Part shown: positions 9,710 to 19,084 of the stretch, piece by piece
Layout: the number at the start of each line of letters is the position of its first letter
How positions within the stretch are numbered: position 1 is the first letter of the stretch
Translations under genes and position numbers: made by a program
Notes under the pieces: model-generated
The model's input: the letters and a program-made list of their open reading frames with translations, nothing else
Told to the model about the DNA's origin: nothing
Databases searched by the model: none
NCBI GenBank assembly: GCA_964546015.1
Contig: CAZJHO010000001.1
Location: 1-64,000 of the forward strand
Direction: 5' to 3'
DNA: 64,000 bases
From: JAFGVL01 sp964546015
GTDB taxonomy: Bacteria; Bacteroidota; Bacteroidia; Bacteroidales; Paludibacteraceae

Positions 9710-9740
9710 GTTTATTTATATTTTTATGATTGCAAAATTA

Positions 9741-12356
9741 TTATTTAATCATTTCTACTGCTTTATTGATAGCAGTTTCTAATCCGGCAGTATTTTTGCC
9801 TCCGGCAGTTGCCATAAAGGCTTGCCCGCCACCGTTGCCTTCAATTTCTTTAGCTGCTTCGCGAACAATGGTATTAGCATTTAGTCCTTCATCCACAAGT
9901 GATTGGCTTAATACCACTGTAAGTGATGGTTTCCCATCGTTTTCTGAGCCTAAAACCAATGCAAATTTTTCATCAGCAAATTTAGCGCGTAATTGAGAAG
10001 CCATTCCTCGTATAATTTCGTTGTTGGCGTTCACTTTTTTATGAAAAACTTTAATTCCGTTTATATCTTCAGCAGTTGTAATAAGATAATTAACTATATC
10101 TTTTATTTTCTCTTGCACAAAGCCCTCTACTTTTTTCTTTAAATCGGCATTTTCTTCTACCATTTTTTTGATAGAGTTAATTACATTCGGCGCATTGTTC
10201 AGTAATTCTTTGGTGCCACGCAGAAGGTCTTGTTGAGCTTCGATAAGCATTTCAGCTTTTTCTGCCGTTACTGCTTCGATACGGCGAATGCCTGCTGCTA
10301 CGGAGGATTCGGAAACAATAAGCACCAAGCCGATTTGTCCGGTAGCCCCTACATGCGTACCTCCACAAAGTTCGATCGAAGTACCATATTTTACCACACG
10401 CACTTTTTCGCCGTATTTCTCGCCGAACAGAGCCATAGCTCCCATTTTTTGAGCTTCTTCGACCGGCAGTTCGCGTAATTCTTCGCGTTCTTGGTTAGCA
10501 CGGATTTTTTTGTTTGCTAATCGTTCTACAGCACGCAATTCTTCGGCACTCACTTTTTGGAAGTGCGAGAAGTCGAAGCGCAAATAATCTGCCGTTACCA
10601 ACGAACCTTTTTGCTCTACATGCGTACCCAGCACTTCGCGTAACGCTTCGTGCAAAAGGTGTGTGGCTGTATGATTATTTTCAATAGCACGGCGATGTTC
10701 TACATTTACCTTAGCATGGAATAATGCCGTAACATCTTGAGGCAATTTTTTGCAAATATGAATGCTTAGTCCATTTTCTTTTTTTGTGTCGGTAATTTCA
10801 ATGCTTTCACTTTCTGAAACCAAAGTTCCCGAGTCTCCACTCTGACCACCCATTTCACCATAGAAAGGGGTTTTGTCCAATACGATCTGGATAAACTCTT
10901 CGTTCTTTTGTTTTACTTTGCGGTAGCGAAGAATTTCGGCATCGGATTCCAGTGTATCGTACCCGACGAATTCGGTTTCACCTTCGCGTACAATAATCCA
11001 GTCGCCTGTTTCTACTGCGGCAGCGTTGCGGGCTCGCTCTTTTTGCTTTTGCATTTCTGAGTTAAATTCGTCCACATCCACGGTCATACCGTTTTCACGA
11101 AGAATCAATTCGGTCAAATCGAGCGGAAAGCCGTAAGTATCGTATAGTTGAAACGCCACTTCGCCACTTAGAACTCCTCCTCTTCTGGAAGGAGCTGGAG
11201 GGAGGTTTCTTTCTAATAATCTAATTCCGGTTTCAAGTGTACGAAGAAATGATTCTTCTTCTTCTTTTATTACTTTTTCAATCAATGTTTTTTGCGCATG
11301 TAATTCGGGATAAGCCGCGCCCATGCTGTCTATCAATGCGGGAATAAGTTTGTACATAAAAGCATGGTGTTGTCCTAAGAATGTATATCCGTAGCGCACC
11401 GCACGGCGCAAAATACGACGGATAACATAGCCTGCTTTGGCGTTTGACGGCAATTGTCCATCGGTAATTGAGAATGCAATAGTGCGGATATGGTCGGCAA
11501 TTACACGCATAGCAATATCGACCTGCTCTTGTGCACCGTACTGATGTCCGGTTATTTTGCCTATTTCTTTGATAAGTGGTTGGAATACATCAGTATCGTA
11601 ATTCGATTGCTTACCTTGTACTGCCATACAAAGACGCTCGAAGCCCATACCGGTATCCACATGCTTAGCCGGGAGTAACTCAAGTGAGCCGTCTGCCTTA
11701 CGGTTGAATTGCATAAATACATTGTTCCAAATCTCTACCACTTGAGGATGATCTGTATTTACTAATTCTACACCCGGTTTTTGGGCGCGTTCTTCATCTG
11801 AACGAAGGTCGATGTGAATTTCGGTGCACGGTCCACAGGGTCCGGTATCGCCCATTTCCCAAAAATTATCTTTTTTATTTCCGTTGATAATGCGGTCTTT
11901 TGGTAGATATTTTGCCCAAATTTCGGCAGCTTCTTCGTCTTTTGCTAAATTTTCTTTCGCGTCGCCTTCGAATACAGTGGCGTATAGACGGCTTTTATCC
12001 AGTTTAAGTACTTCGGTCAAATATTCCCATGCCCAAGCAATAGCTTCTTCTTTGAAATAATCGCCAAAAGACCAGTTACCCAACATTTCGAACATGGTAT
12101 GGTGGTAAGTGTCGTGCCCTACTTCTTCTAAATCGTTGTGCTTTCCGCTTACGCGAAGGCATTTTTGCGAATCCGCTACGCGAGGATATTTGATAGGTGC
12201 ATTACCCAAAAAAATGTCTTTAAATTGGTTCATACCCGCATTGGTAAACATCAGTGTCGGGTCGTTTTTAATCACCATCGGAGCTGATGGTACAATGTGG
12301 TGCTCTTTCGAAGCAAAAAAATCGAGAAATGATTTGCGTATTTCTTTGGCTGTCAT
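9741..12356 (-). CDS. alaS: Alanyl-tRNA synthetase
   Basis: AlaRS charges tRNA-Ala and edits Ser/Gly mischarging. The class II catalytic core is at the N-terminus; the editing-domain metal ligands are seen in HTATH and CGGTH; and the C-terminal DHHA1 region carries the glycine-rich GNGGGQ. The start is placed at ATG 12356 ([10 protein letters not shown]), where homologues begin, giving 871 residues. Another in-frame ATG exists at 12392 and cannot be excluded. An odd proline/arginine/glycine segment (PPAPSRRGG) lies near residues 381-395, encoded by repeat-like DNA (see findings). A good promoter lies at 12427-12456. Confidence 0.96.
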   Translation of the reverse strand: MTAKEIRKSFLDFFASKEHHIVPSAPMVIKNDPTLMFTNAGMNQFKDIFLGNAPIKYPRVADSQKCLRVSGKHNDLEEVGHDTYHHTMFEMLGNWSFGDYFKEEAIAWAWEYLTEVLKLDKSRLYATVFEGDAKENLAKDEEAAEIWAKYLPKDRIINGNKKDNFWEMGDTGPCGPCTEIHIDLRSDEERAQKPGVELVNTDHPQVVEIWNNVFMQFNRKADGSLELLPAKHVDTGMGFERLCMAVQGKQSNYDTDVFQPLIKEIGKITGHQYGAQEQVDIAMRVIADHIRTIAFSITDGQLPSNAKAGYVIRRILRRAVRYGYTFLGQHHAFMYKLIPALIDSMGAAYPELHAQKTLIEKVIKEEEESFLRTLETGIRLLERNLPPAPSRRGGVLSGEVAFQLYDTYGFPLDLTELILRENGMTVDVDEFNSEMQKQKERARNAAAVETGDWIIVREGETEFVGYDTLESDAEILRYRKVKQKNEEFIQIVLDKTPFYGEMGGQSGDSGTLVSESESIEITDTKKENGLSIHICKKLPQDVTALFHAKVNVEHRRAIENNHTATHLLHEALREVLGTHVEQKGSLVTADYLRFDFSHFQKVSAEELRAVERLANKKIRANQEREELRELPVEEAQKMGAMALFGEKYGEKVRVVKYGTSIELCGGTHVGATGQIGLVLIVSESSVAAGIRRIEAVTAEKAEMLIEAQQDLLRGTKELLNNAPNVINSIKKMVEENADLKKKVEGFVQEKIKDIVNYLITTAEDINGIKVFHKKVNANNEIIRGMASQLRAKFADEKFALVLGSENDGKPSLTVVLSQSLVDEGLNANTIVREAAKEIEGNGGGQAFMATAGGKNTAGLETAINKAVEMIK
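11170..11214 (-). repeat. Repeat-like, pyrimidine/purine-biased in-frame insertion in alaS
   Basis: The minus strand reads AAACCTCCCTCCAGCTCCTT followed by CCAGAAGAGGAGGAGTTC. This partly self-complementary CT-rich/GA-rich block resembles short interspersed repeats often seen between Bacteroidota genes. Here it encodes [12 protein letters not shown] within AlaRS. Assignment as a repeat rests on pattern memory. Confidence 0.45.
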
Positions 12357-12426
12357 GTTTTCAGTGAGATGTATAAAATGATAAATGCCCATTTAGGGCT
12401 AAATTATCAGTATTTTTAAAACCAGA

Positions 12427-12456
12427 CAAAGGTAATAATAATTTACAATTTGGCAA
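12427..12456 (-). promoter_or_regulatory. Promoter of alaS
   Basis: On the minus strand, TTG (12456-12454), N19, TACCTTTG (12434-12427): an exact Bacteroidota -33/-7 pair about 70 bp upstream of the ATG at 12356. Confidence 0.75.
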
Positions 12457-12689
12457 TTTTGGTAAGTTATCAAATGATTTTTATTGCAAATTGCTTATTG
12501 TGATTAGCAAAATATTATAACATCTGTTTTTATATTGAAATAAGCAAAATGGATTCAATCTTAAAAAATATAAAAAAAATAGATAATCATTAAAAAACTC
12601 CCGGTTGATGAGATTTTATCGTTGGTTGATTAATAAAATTGCATAGAAATTTTCTTGAAATATATAATCATTTTAGATAAAATATACAT
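12457..12689. other. Gene-free AT-rich stretch between alaS promoter and folC
   Basis: Very AT-rich. It holds short motif variations of the AATTTGCAAATT kind and no convincing gene, RNA or terminator. Together with the alaS leader the gap is about 330 bp. Confidence 0.6.
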
Positions 12690-13958
12690 TTACACCACTT
12701 CCGCTACCACAAAAGTACTTCCACCTACAAAAATAAGGTCATCATCATCGGCATCTTTTTTAGCGTTTTGCAGAGCATTTGCTACGCTTCCGAAGACTTT
12801 GCCTTGCAGGTGGAATTGTGCGGCTTTTGCTTGCAACTTTTCAGCAGGCAAGGCGCGAGGTATATCGGCATTGCAAAAATAATAAACGGCTTGCGTAGGC
12901 AACAGACTGAGCATAGCGTCGATGTCTTTGTCGTTTACCATTCCCAGCACTATGCGTAGGGTTTTGTATGGCAGCATTTTCAACTGTTGCGCTATGTAGC
13001 GCATACCCGCTTCGTTGTGTCCCGTATCGCAAATAATGGTAGGATTGCTTTGTAATTGTTGCCAGCGTCCTTGCAGGTTAGTGGTTTCGCAAACAGTGGC
13101 AAATCCTTTTCGGACGGCTTCGTTCGGCAGGCTGATTTGTTTTCTCAGCTCGCGAATAGCACAAAGAGAGGTCGCTGTATTTTTTTGCTGATAAATACCG
13201 CCCAATCCGACGGTCAGTTGAGAAAAACCGCTACAGTCGAAAATTTGTTTCCCCGGTAGGGTAGCAGATAGCTTTATATCTATTTCCTCGTCGGCAAAAT
13301 AAATGGGAGCGTTTTCTGTGGCTGCTTTCTGTACGAAAACAGATTTCGTTTCGGTCGTTGTTTCGCCGATAACGACAGGTATTTTCGCTTTGATAATACC
13401 TGCTTTTTCGCCGGCAATAGCTTCGAGTGTTTTTCCTAAAAATTGCGTATGGTCGAAACTGATATTGGTTATTAGGCTCAGTATAGGATTGATGATGTTT
13501 GTGCTGTCCAATCGTCCGCCTAATCCGGTTTCGATAACGGCGATATCTACTTCTTCTTCAGCAAAATAACAAAAAGCCATACACATGGTAGCTTCGAAGA
13601 ATGATGGATTTATTGTTTCGAAAAGAGTTTTGTTTTGTTCAGTGAAAGAGCAAACAAATTCCTCGGAAACGGGCGTTCCGTTTACTTTTATGCGCTCTCG
13701 GAAATCTTTCAGATGCGGCGAAGTATATAAGCCTACTTTAAACCCCGCGTGTTGTAATGCGGACGCCAACAGGTGCGAAACCGATCCTTTACCATTTGTT
13801 CCGGCAATATGAATGGTTTTGTATTGCTTATGCGGATTGCCTAACGAGTTGTCTAAACGCAGCGTGTTGTCTAATCCGGGTTTATAGGCAGCAGCTCCTT
13901 CGCGTTGGAAAACGGGCAAACGGCCGTACAGGTAGGATAGGGTTTCTTGGTAGGTCAT
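12690..13958 (-). CDS. folC: Bifunctional folylpolyglutamate synthase/dihydrofolate synthase
   Basis: FolC adds glutamate to dihydropteroate and to folates in the cytoplasm. The Mur-ligase-type P-loop GTNGKGSV is near residue 55, followed by the folate-binding SPHLKDFRERI and the ligase segment ETGLGGRLDSTN. The start is set at ATG 13958 (MTYQETLSYLYGRLP), giving 422 residues; an upstream ATG at 13982 would add MQIGKLNF, which is not family-like. A -7 box (TATCTTTG) lies at 14009-14002 on this strand. Third positions are richer in GC than in many neighbours. Confidence 0.95.
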   Translation of the reverse strand: MTYQETLSYLYGRLPVFQREGAAAYKPGLDNTLRLDNSLGNPHKQYKTIHIAGTNGKGSVSHLLASALQHAGFKVGLYTSPHLKDFRERIKVNGTPVSEEFVCSFTEQNKTLFETINPSFFEATMCMAFCYFAEEEVDIAVIETGLGGRLDSTNIINPILSLITNISFDHTQFLGKTLEAIAGEKAGIIKAKIPVVIGETTTETKSVFVQKAATENAPIYFADEEIDIKLSATLPGKQIFDCSGFSQLTVGLGGIYQQKNTATSLCAIRELRKQISLPNEAVRKGFATVCETTNLQGRWQQLQSNPTIICDTGHNEAGMRYIAQQLKMLPYKTLRIVLGMVNDKDIDAMLSLLPTQAVYYFCNADIPRALPAEKLQAKAAQFHLQGKVFGSVANALQNAKKDADDDDLIFVGGSTFVVAEVV

Positions 13959-14496
13959 AAAATTTAATTTGCCAATTTGCAAATGTGCTAATTTTTTTGA
14001 GCAAAGATAATTCTTCCCTTTATTTTATAGCCTTAGTTCGATGACATTTAGCAAAATAACTCATTAAAAATCGAAATATTGAACGCATTTGTAGCCTTAC
14101 AAATTTTAGACTTAAGTTCGATGTAATGTTAAAAAACCAATTTGATTTCTGACTAATCACACTAGCGGTGTGAAATATTTATAGAAAATAATTCGATTTA
14201 TCATTTGTACAATGCCGAGCGGGGTCCAATGTCTTTAGAATTTCTGATTTCTGTAAAATAACAAGGATTAGTAGTTAGAATTATTATTCCATTACTTTTT
14301 TATTCGTAATATGATTATTTTTATGGAATTCATGATTACGCTTCGCTCCAATTTAGCTGACAAACTTAGATTTTTAGCGCTAAGCCACCACAGTCTTGGT
14401 CTTTTGTTACTTTTGCATCAAGGCAAAAGTAAATGATCCAATATAAAAACGGTTTTTATCATTTTGAACTACTGATTTGCATTATTTATAATCATG
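13959..14496. other. Gene-free region with repeat-like segments
   Basis: No credible ORF is present. Contents: simple-sequence drift of the AATTTGCCAATTTGC type next to folC (13961-13997); two imperfect copies of TTAGTTCGATG (about 14032 and 14113); a block at 14158-14232 (ACTAGCGGTGTGAAATATTT, then AATGCCGAGCGGGGTCC) that resembles a dispersed Bacteroidales intergenic repeat; and a second block at about 14378-14435 containing AGTCTTGGTCTTTTGTTACT. These look like decayed repeats rather than genes. Confidence 0.5.
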
Positions 14497-14529
14497 TTTG
14501 TTCCATCGTTTCTTTTTTGGTTATTTTTG
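14497..14529 (+). promoter_or_regulatory. Promoter of recO and the S41 protease gene
   Basis: TTTG (14497-14500), N21, TATTTTTG (14522-14529), about 32 bp before the recO ATG. Confidence 0.65.
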
Positions 14530-14561
14530 TGTGAAATTTACACCTGAATTAGGTTTACTTT

Positions 14562-15284
14562 ATGCAAATACGAACCAAAGCTATTGTGCTTCATACTGTA
14601 AAGTGTTCTGAAAATACGGTTATTGTGCATGCTTATACCGAGATGCACGGGCGTATGGCTTATGTGGTTAATGGCGCAAAAAGTAAGCGTTCCGTTTTGC
14701 GCTCGGCATTGCTGCAACCGCTCACTTTGTTGGAGTTAGAGACCGATTTTAACCCTAAAAAAGAATTACACCGTATTAAAGAAAGTCGTATTTTACAAGC
14801 TTTCGAAAGCATTCCTTTTGACCAATCCAAAAATGCCTTGGCTGTATTTATTGCCGAATTACTTTACCGTTCTATCAAAGAACCTCATATCGATCAGAAT
14901 TTGTATGCTTTTTTGCATAATGCAATTTTACGGCTGGATCAAATCAATTCGGGTACAGGTAATTTTCATATTTCTTTTTTAATGCAATATGCTCGTTTTA
15001 TGGGATTTGAACCTCATATTGATACTTACGAAGTCAATTCTTTTTTCGATTTGCAAAACGGTATTTTTACACCACAAGCTGCATATGAAGAAAGCCTCGA
15101 TTTACATGAAAGCGAATTGTTTATGCGTGCATGTACGGTAAATTTCAGTAACATGAGTAAAATTTCTTTCTCAAAAACGGAAAAACAAACTTTATTATCC
15201 AACATATTGAAATATTATGCCTTACATTTGCATAATTTTTCAGGAATCCGTTCGTTGGATATTTTGTATCAATTATTTCGATAA
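14562..15284 (+). CDS. recO: DNA repair protein RecO
   Basis: RecO helps load RecA on SSB-coated single-stranded DNA together with RecR. The N-terminal OB-fold pattern is clear (QIRTKAIVLHTVKCSENTVI, then VNGAKSKRSVLRSALLQPL), followed by the helical C-terminal part. The 240 residues are the normal Bacteroidota length. The zinc-binding cysteines of some RecO proteins are absent, as is common in this phylum. It probably shares a transcript with the protease gene that starts 5 bp after its stop. Confidence 0.93.
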   Translation: MQIRTKAIVLHTVKCSENTVIVHAYTEMHGRMAYVVNGAKSKRSVLRSALLQPLTLLELETDFNPKKELHRIKESRILQAFESIPFDQSKNALAVFIAELLYRSIKEPHIDQNLYAFLHNAILRLDQINSGTGNFHISFLMQYARFMGFEPHIDTYEVNSFFDLQNGIFTPQAAYEESLDLHESELFMRACTVNFSNMSKISFSKTEKQTLLSNILKYYALHLHNFSGIRSLDILYQLFR

Positions 15285-15289
15285 AAAAG

Positions 15290-16954
15290 ATGAATCGAAT
15301 CAAATTTATATTATTGGCGGTGTTAATGCCTACCGCAGTTTTGTTTGCAAAAGAAAAGCCGGTTATCGACCGGAATTTTGAGATAAGCAAAGGGATGGAT
15401 ATTTATAATTCGCTCTTTCGAGAGTTGGATTTGTACTATGTAGATACCATTAATCCGGGTAAGCTGATGCACGAAAGCATCGATAAGATGCTCGAAGGTG
15501 TTGATCCATATACTACATATATTCCTGAGGAGGAACAAAAGGAATTTCGTTTTATGACAACCGGTGAGTATGGCGGAGTAGGAGCGGTTATTTCGCAAAA
15601 TAAAAAAGGAGAAACCTATATCTCCGTGCCATACGAAGGGATGCCCGCTCAGCGAAACGGTTTGCGTGCCGGTGATATTATTCTGGATGTGGATGGTAAC
15701 AAACTGAAAGGAAAAACAGTGTCCGAAGTGAGCGAATTACTTAAAGGAGAAGCCGGAACAATAGTAAAGGTAACATTGGAGCGTTATGGCGAGAAAAAAC
15801 CGATTACAAAATCATTTGCCCGCGAGAAAATACAAATCAATCCGGTAGTTTATTATGGCGTAATAGGCGATAAAGTCGGATATATTAACCTGAACCAATT
15901 TACTGATAAAGCTACCGACGAAGTAAAAGCGGCAATCATGGATTTGAAAAACAACAAGCAAATCACGGGTTTGATACTTGATCTGCGGAATAATCCGGGC
16001 GGGCTTATTGATGATGCTGTCAGTATATCCAATTGTTTTCTTCCACAAGGAGTAGAAATTGTTTCTACCAAAGGAAAAATGAAACAATGGGATAATGTAT
16101 ATAAAAGTACCGAATCGCCGATTCTTCCGACGATGCCAATGGTGATACTGGTAAACGGAAATACGGCTTCGGCTTCCGAAATTGTATCAGGTGCGGTGCA
16201 AGATTACGATCGTGGAGTGATACTCGGTACTCGTACTTATGGTAAAGGTTTGGTGCAATCTACTCGTGAGGTAAGTTACAATGGAATCCTTAAAATAACA
16301 ACAGCTAAATATTATACGCCGAGCGGGCGTTGTATTCAAGCTATTGATTATGCCCATCGTGACGAAGATGGAAACATCACTCGTATTCCGGATAGCTTGA
16401 CGAACGAGTTTAAAACCAAAATCGGTCGGATAGTAAAAGACGGGGGAGGTATCATGCCCGATGTTGAAGTTAAAAACGATAAAAAAGCCAATATTTCTTT
16501 ATATCTGTATTTAGATAATAAAATATTTGATTTTGCTACTCTATATGCTGTTAAGCATAAAAAAATAGATTCTCCCGAAGAGTTTAAATTGACGGAAAAG
16601 GATTATGAAAATTTCAAACAATTCTTGAAAGAACAAAATTTCACCTATACACTTAGAAGTGCTGATGAACTGAAAAAATTAAAACAGATAATAGAATTTG
16701 AAGGCTATGATGAAATTTTAAAAAATGATTTGGATTCGTTGCAACAAAAGTTGGTGCCTAATATCGACCGTGATTTGGAATTATTTAAGTCGGATATAGT
16801 GAAATTGCTTGAGGCAGAGATAATTGAGCGGTATTACTATCAAAAAGGAAGCGTTCGCTATGCGCTCAAAGATGATGATGAAGTGAAAAAAGCTTTGGAA
16901 ATATTGGGTGATAAAGCGGAATACGACCGTATTTTAAGTGTAAGGAAAGACTAA
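15290..16954 (+). CDS. C-terminal processing peptidase, S41 family
   Basis: Periplasmic or envelope Ser-Lys protease of the CtpA/Prc family, 554 residues. It has a signal peptide (MNRIKFILLAVLMPTAVLFA), a PDZ domain (about 95-180; GEYGGVGAVI and LRAGDIILDVDG) and the S41 core with the Ser nucleophile in NGNTASASEI (about 289-298) and the catalytic Lys in GTRTYGKGLVQ. A C-terminal helical extension (about 400-554) follows, as in many Bacteroidota homologues. Its substrate is not visible from sequence; relatives trim the C-termini of envelope proteins. It follows recO closely and is probably co-transcribed. Confidence 0.93.
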   Translation: MNRIKFILLAVLMPTAVLFAKEKPVIDRNFEISKGMDIYNSLFRELDLYYVDTINPGKLMHESIDKMLEGVDPYTTYIPEEEQKEFRFMTTGEYGGVGAVISQNKKGETYISVPYEGMPAQRNGLRAGDIILDVDGNKLKGKTVSEVSELLKGEAGTIVKVTLERYGEKKPITKSFAREKIQINPVVYYGVIGDKVGYINLNQFTDKATDEVKAAIMDLKNNKQITGLILDLRNNPGGLIDDAVSISNCFLPQGVEIVSTKGKMKQWDNVYKSTESPILPTMPMVILVNGNTASASEIVSGAVQDYDRGVILGTRTYGKGLVQSTREVSYNGILKITTAKYYTPSGRCIQAIDYAHRDEDGNITRIPDSLTNEFKTKIGRIVKDGGGIMPDVEVKNDKKANISLYLYLDNKIFDFATLYAVKHKKIDSPEEFKLTEKDYENFKQFLKEQNFTYTLRSADELKKLKQIIEFEGYDEILKNDLDSLQQKLVPNIDRDLELFKSDIVKLLEAEIIERYYYQKGSVRYALKDDDEVKKALEILGDKAEYDRILSVRKD

Positions 16955-16974
16955 TAATAATAAAACTCTTTAAT

Positions 16975-17050
16975 GTCATGGCGGGTTTGACCCGCCATTT
17001 CTATTTGTAGGAGATTCCGCGTCAAGTGCGGAATTGAAAATCACGACCAA
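16975..17050. repeat. Double-hairpin REP-like intergenic element
   Basis: Two adjacent palindromes: ATGGCGGGT/ACCCGCCAT (16978-16998, 3-nt loop) and ATTCCGC/GCGGAAT (17014-17034, loop GTCAAGT). The pattern (GTCATGGCGGGTTTGACCCG, then AGGAGATTCCGCGTCAAGTG) resembles widespread REP-type elements. It lies between convergent genes and may also act as a terminator for the protease gene. Confidence 0.7.
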
Positions 17051-17094
17051 CGGGAGTAATGACGAACGGACTTTTTAGACAGCCTCTTTTTTCT

Positions 17095-18990
17095 CTATTT
17101 TATCTTGGTTACGATAATTTCTGTTCGTCGGTTAAGGGCGCGTCCGGCATCGGTTTCGTTAGTCGCAATCGGTTTACTTTTCCCATAGCCTTTATAAGTC
17201 ATACGGTCTTCATCTATGCCGGCTTTGACCAGGTAATTTACAGCTGCTTTCGCACGATCTTCGGATAGTGGCTGGTTGTATTCCACAGAACCTCTGGCAT
17301 CAGTGTGTCCACCTAATTCAATATATAATTTAGGATTTTGTTTTAAGAACTTTGCTACCCGTTTCAACTCAGCAATTGATTCAGGTTTAAGTATAGCTTT
17401 ATCAAAATCGAAAAATATATTGTGGAGGATAATTTTTTCTCCTACAGCAATAGTGCTTAAGTCAATATTTTTTGCAATTCTCAAACTATCTTTTTCTACA
17501 AAACTGCCGGAAAAAAACATATATCCTTTTTTACTGATATTGTACCCGTATTCTTTATCAATTGGTAGAAAAGCCTGAAATTCGCCTGTTACTTCATCTG
17601 AAACAGATTGAAATACGGTTTTATTATCGGCTAACTGAAATACCTCTATGCGTGCTTGCAACGGTTTCTTTGTTTTGGCATCGATCACTTTTCCATTGAA
17701 AAATTCCATTTCTCTTGGGCGAGAGCTTTCCGGCAGTTCAATTTCGTAAATATCTTTTCCCCGTCCATTATTTTGTATCCCATTTGATGAAAGGTACGCC
17801 TTTTTCCCTTGTGCATTTACCGAAAAACCAATTTCATCTCTGTGCGTATTTATAGGATAACCAATGTTTTGGGGAGTTGACCATTTATTTTTATCATCTC
17901 TTTTTGAATAAAAAATATCACAATTTCCCAGTCCGGGATGTCCGTTTGATGAAAAATAAAGTGTTTGATTGTCCACATGGATAAATGGAGATATTTCGTC
18001 TGAAACAGTATTTATAGGAAGTCCTAAATTTTTGGGTGTTCCGAATTTCAGATAACCATCATCATTGATAGTGACTTGACTTACCCAAATATCCAATTCG
18101 CCCATTCCACCTGGACGGCTACTGGCAAAAAACAATTCTTCACCTGTTGGCGAAAATGAAGGAGTTGTTTCTTTATACATCGTATTAAGTGGACTGCCCG
18201 GATTAATGGGTGTACTCCAGTTATCGCCTTTTTTGATGGAATAATAAATGTCACAACTACCTAAACCGGTACTTCTATCGCAAGCCACAAAAAACATATA
18301 CCTGCCATCGACGGAGAAATTTTGTGCGCCTTCGTTTCGGTCGGTGTTGGTTGGTGGACCTATTGGACGGCTTTTACCCCATTGTCCATCCTCACCGAGT
18401 TTGCTATGATAAATGTCTTCTTGTACGACAGCTATAATTTGTCCATTTCCCGTTAGTCCTAACTGTACAGTAGTCGATATGTTTTGTCCGTCGGCAGTAA
18501 TGCTTGGCCAGTAGTCATCATATTCGGTATTTACATTTGTCAGATTTATGGGTGTAAAAGGAACCGGATTCTTTTTTATTTCGATGGCATCATTACATTT
18601 TTGTATCCAATTTTTATATTTTCCGGGTGTTTGTTCAAAGCATTCTTTGGCTTTCTCGTATTGTCCGGTATTAAGATATGCACAACCAAGGCGGTAAGTA
18701 GTCTTATCATAGAGGCGGAGATTAGGACGGGCTACTTTTTCAAGATAGTACACATAGTTTACCTCGTCGTTTATTTCTTTGTACGAATCGGAGAGAAGCC
18801 AATACGCTTCGATAAATTTGTTGTCTAATTCGATGGCTTCTTTTATTTTTCGAATCCTGTCTTTAGGATTGGATAAAAAGCGGGCTTCCTGGTAAACTTC
18901 GCGCGCTTTTTTTTCGCTCGAACTCATTTTTTGTGCTCCGGCATAGACCCCCATAAACAGAAACAGGAGCAAAGGAAGTATTTTTTTCAT
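17095..18990 (-). CDS. PorE-like T9SS component: TPR, beta-propeller, CRD and OmpA domains
   Basis: The 631-residue protein has a signal peptide (MKKILPLLLFLFMGVYAGA), TPR-like helices (about 25-140), PD40/WD40-like propeller repeats (about 145-415; recurring SSNGHPGLGNCDIFYS-type blades), a carboxypeptidase-regulatory-like domain (about 425-505, starting FNGKVIDAKTKKPLQARIEV) and an OmpA C-terminal peptidoglycan-binding domain (about 520-631; LGGHTDARGSVEYNQPLSEDRA). This exact order is that of Porphyromonas gingivalis PorE (PG1058), which ties the T9SS to peptidoglycan. The start is at ATG 18990, where the signal peptide begins. A -7 box (TATTTTTG) lies at 19042-19035. A general OmpA-family role is the alternative. 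Confidence 0.85.
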   Translation of the reverse strand: MKKILPLLLFLFMGVYAGAQKMSSSEKKAREVYQEARFLSNPKDRIRKIKEAIELDNKFIEAYWLLSDSYKEINDEVNYVYYLEKVARPNLRLYDKTTYRLGCAYLNTGQYEKAKECFEQTPGKYKNWIQKCNDAIEIKKNPVPFTPINLTNVNTEYDDYWPSITADGQNISTTVQLGLTGNGQIIAVVQEDIYHSKLGEDGQWGKSRPIGPPTNTDRNEGAQNFSVDGRYMFFVACDRSTGLGSCDIYYSIKKGDNWSTPINPGSPLNTMYKETTPSFSPTGEELFFASSRPGGMGELDIWVSQVTINDDGYLKFGTPKNLGLPINTVSDEISPFIHVDNQTLYFSSNGHPGLGNCDIFYSKRDDKNKWSTPQNIGYPINTHRDEIGFSVNAQGKKAYLSSNGIQNNGRGKDIYEIELPESSRPREMEFFNGKVIDAKTKKPLQARIEVFQLADNKTVFQSVSDEVTGEFQAFLPIDKEYGYNISKKGYMFFSGSFVEKDSLRIAKNIDLSTIAVGEKIILHNIFFDFDKAILKPESIAELKRVAKFLKQNPKLYIELGGHTDARGSVEYNQPLSEDRAKAAVNYLVKAGIDEDRMTYKGYGKSKPIATNETDAGRALNRRTEIIVTKIK

Positions 18991-19084
18991 AGCGAGAAGA
19001 ATTAGATTCTTGTGTTGATAATCAATGGATTTTGCAAAAATAAAAAATTTCATCAAATTTTTCATTTTATATCTTCATCTCTCG

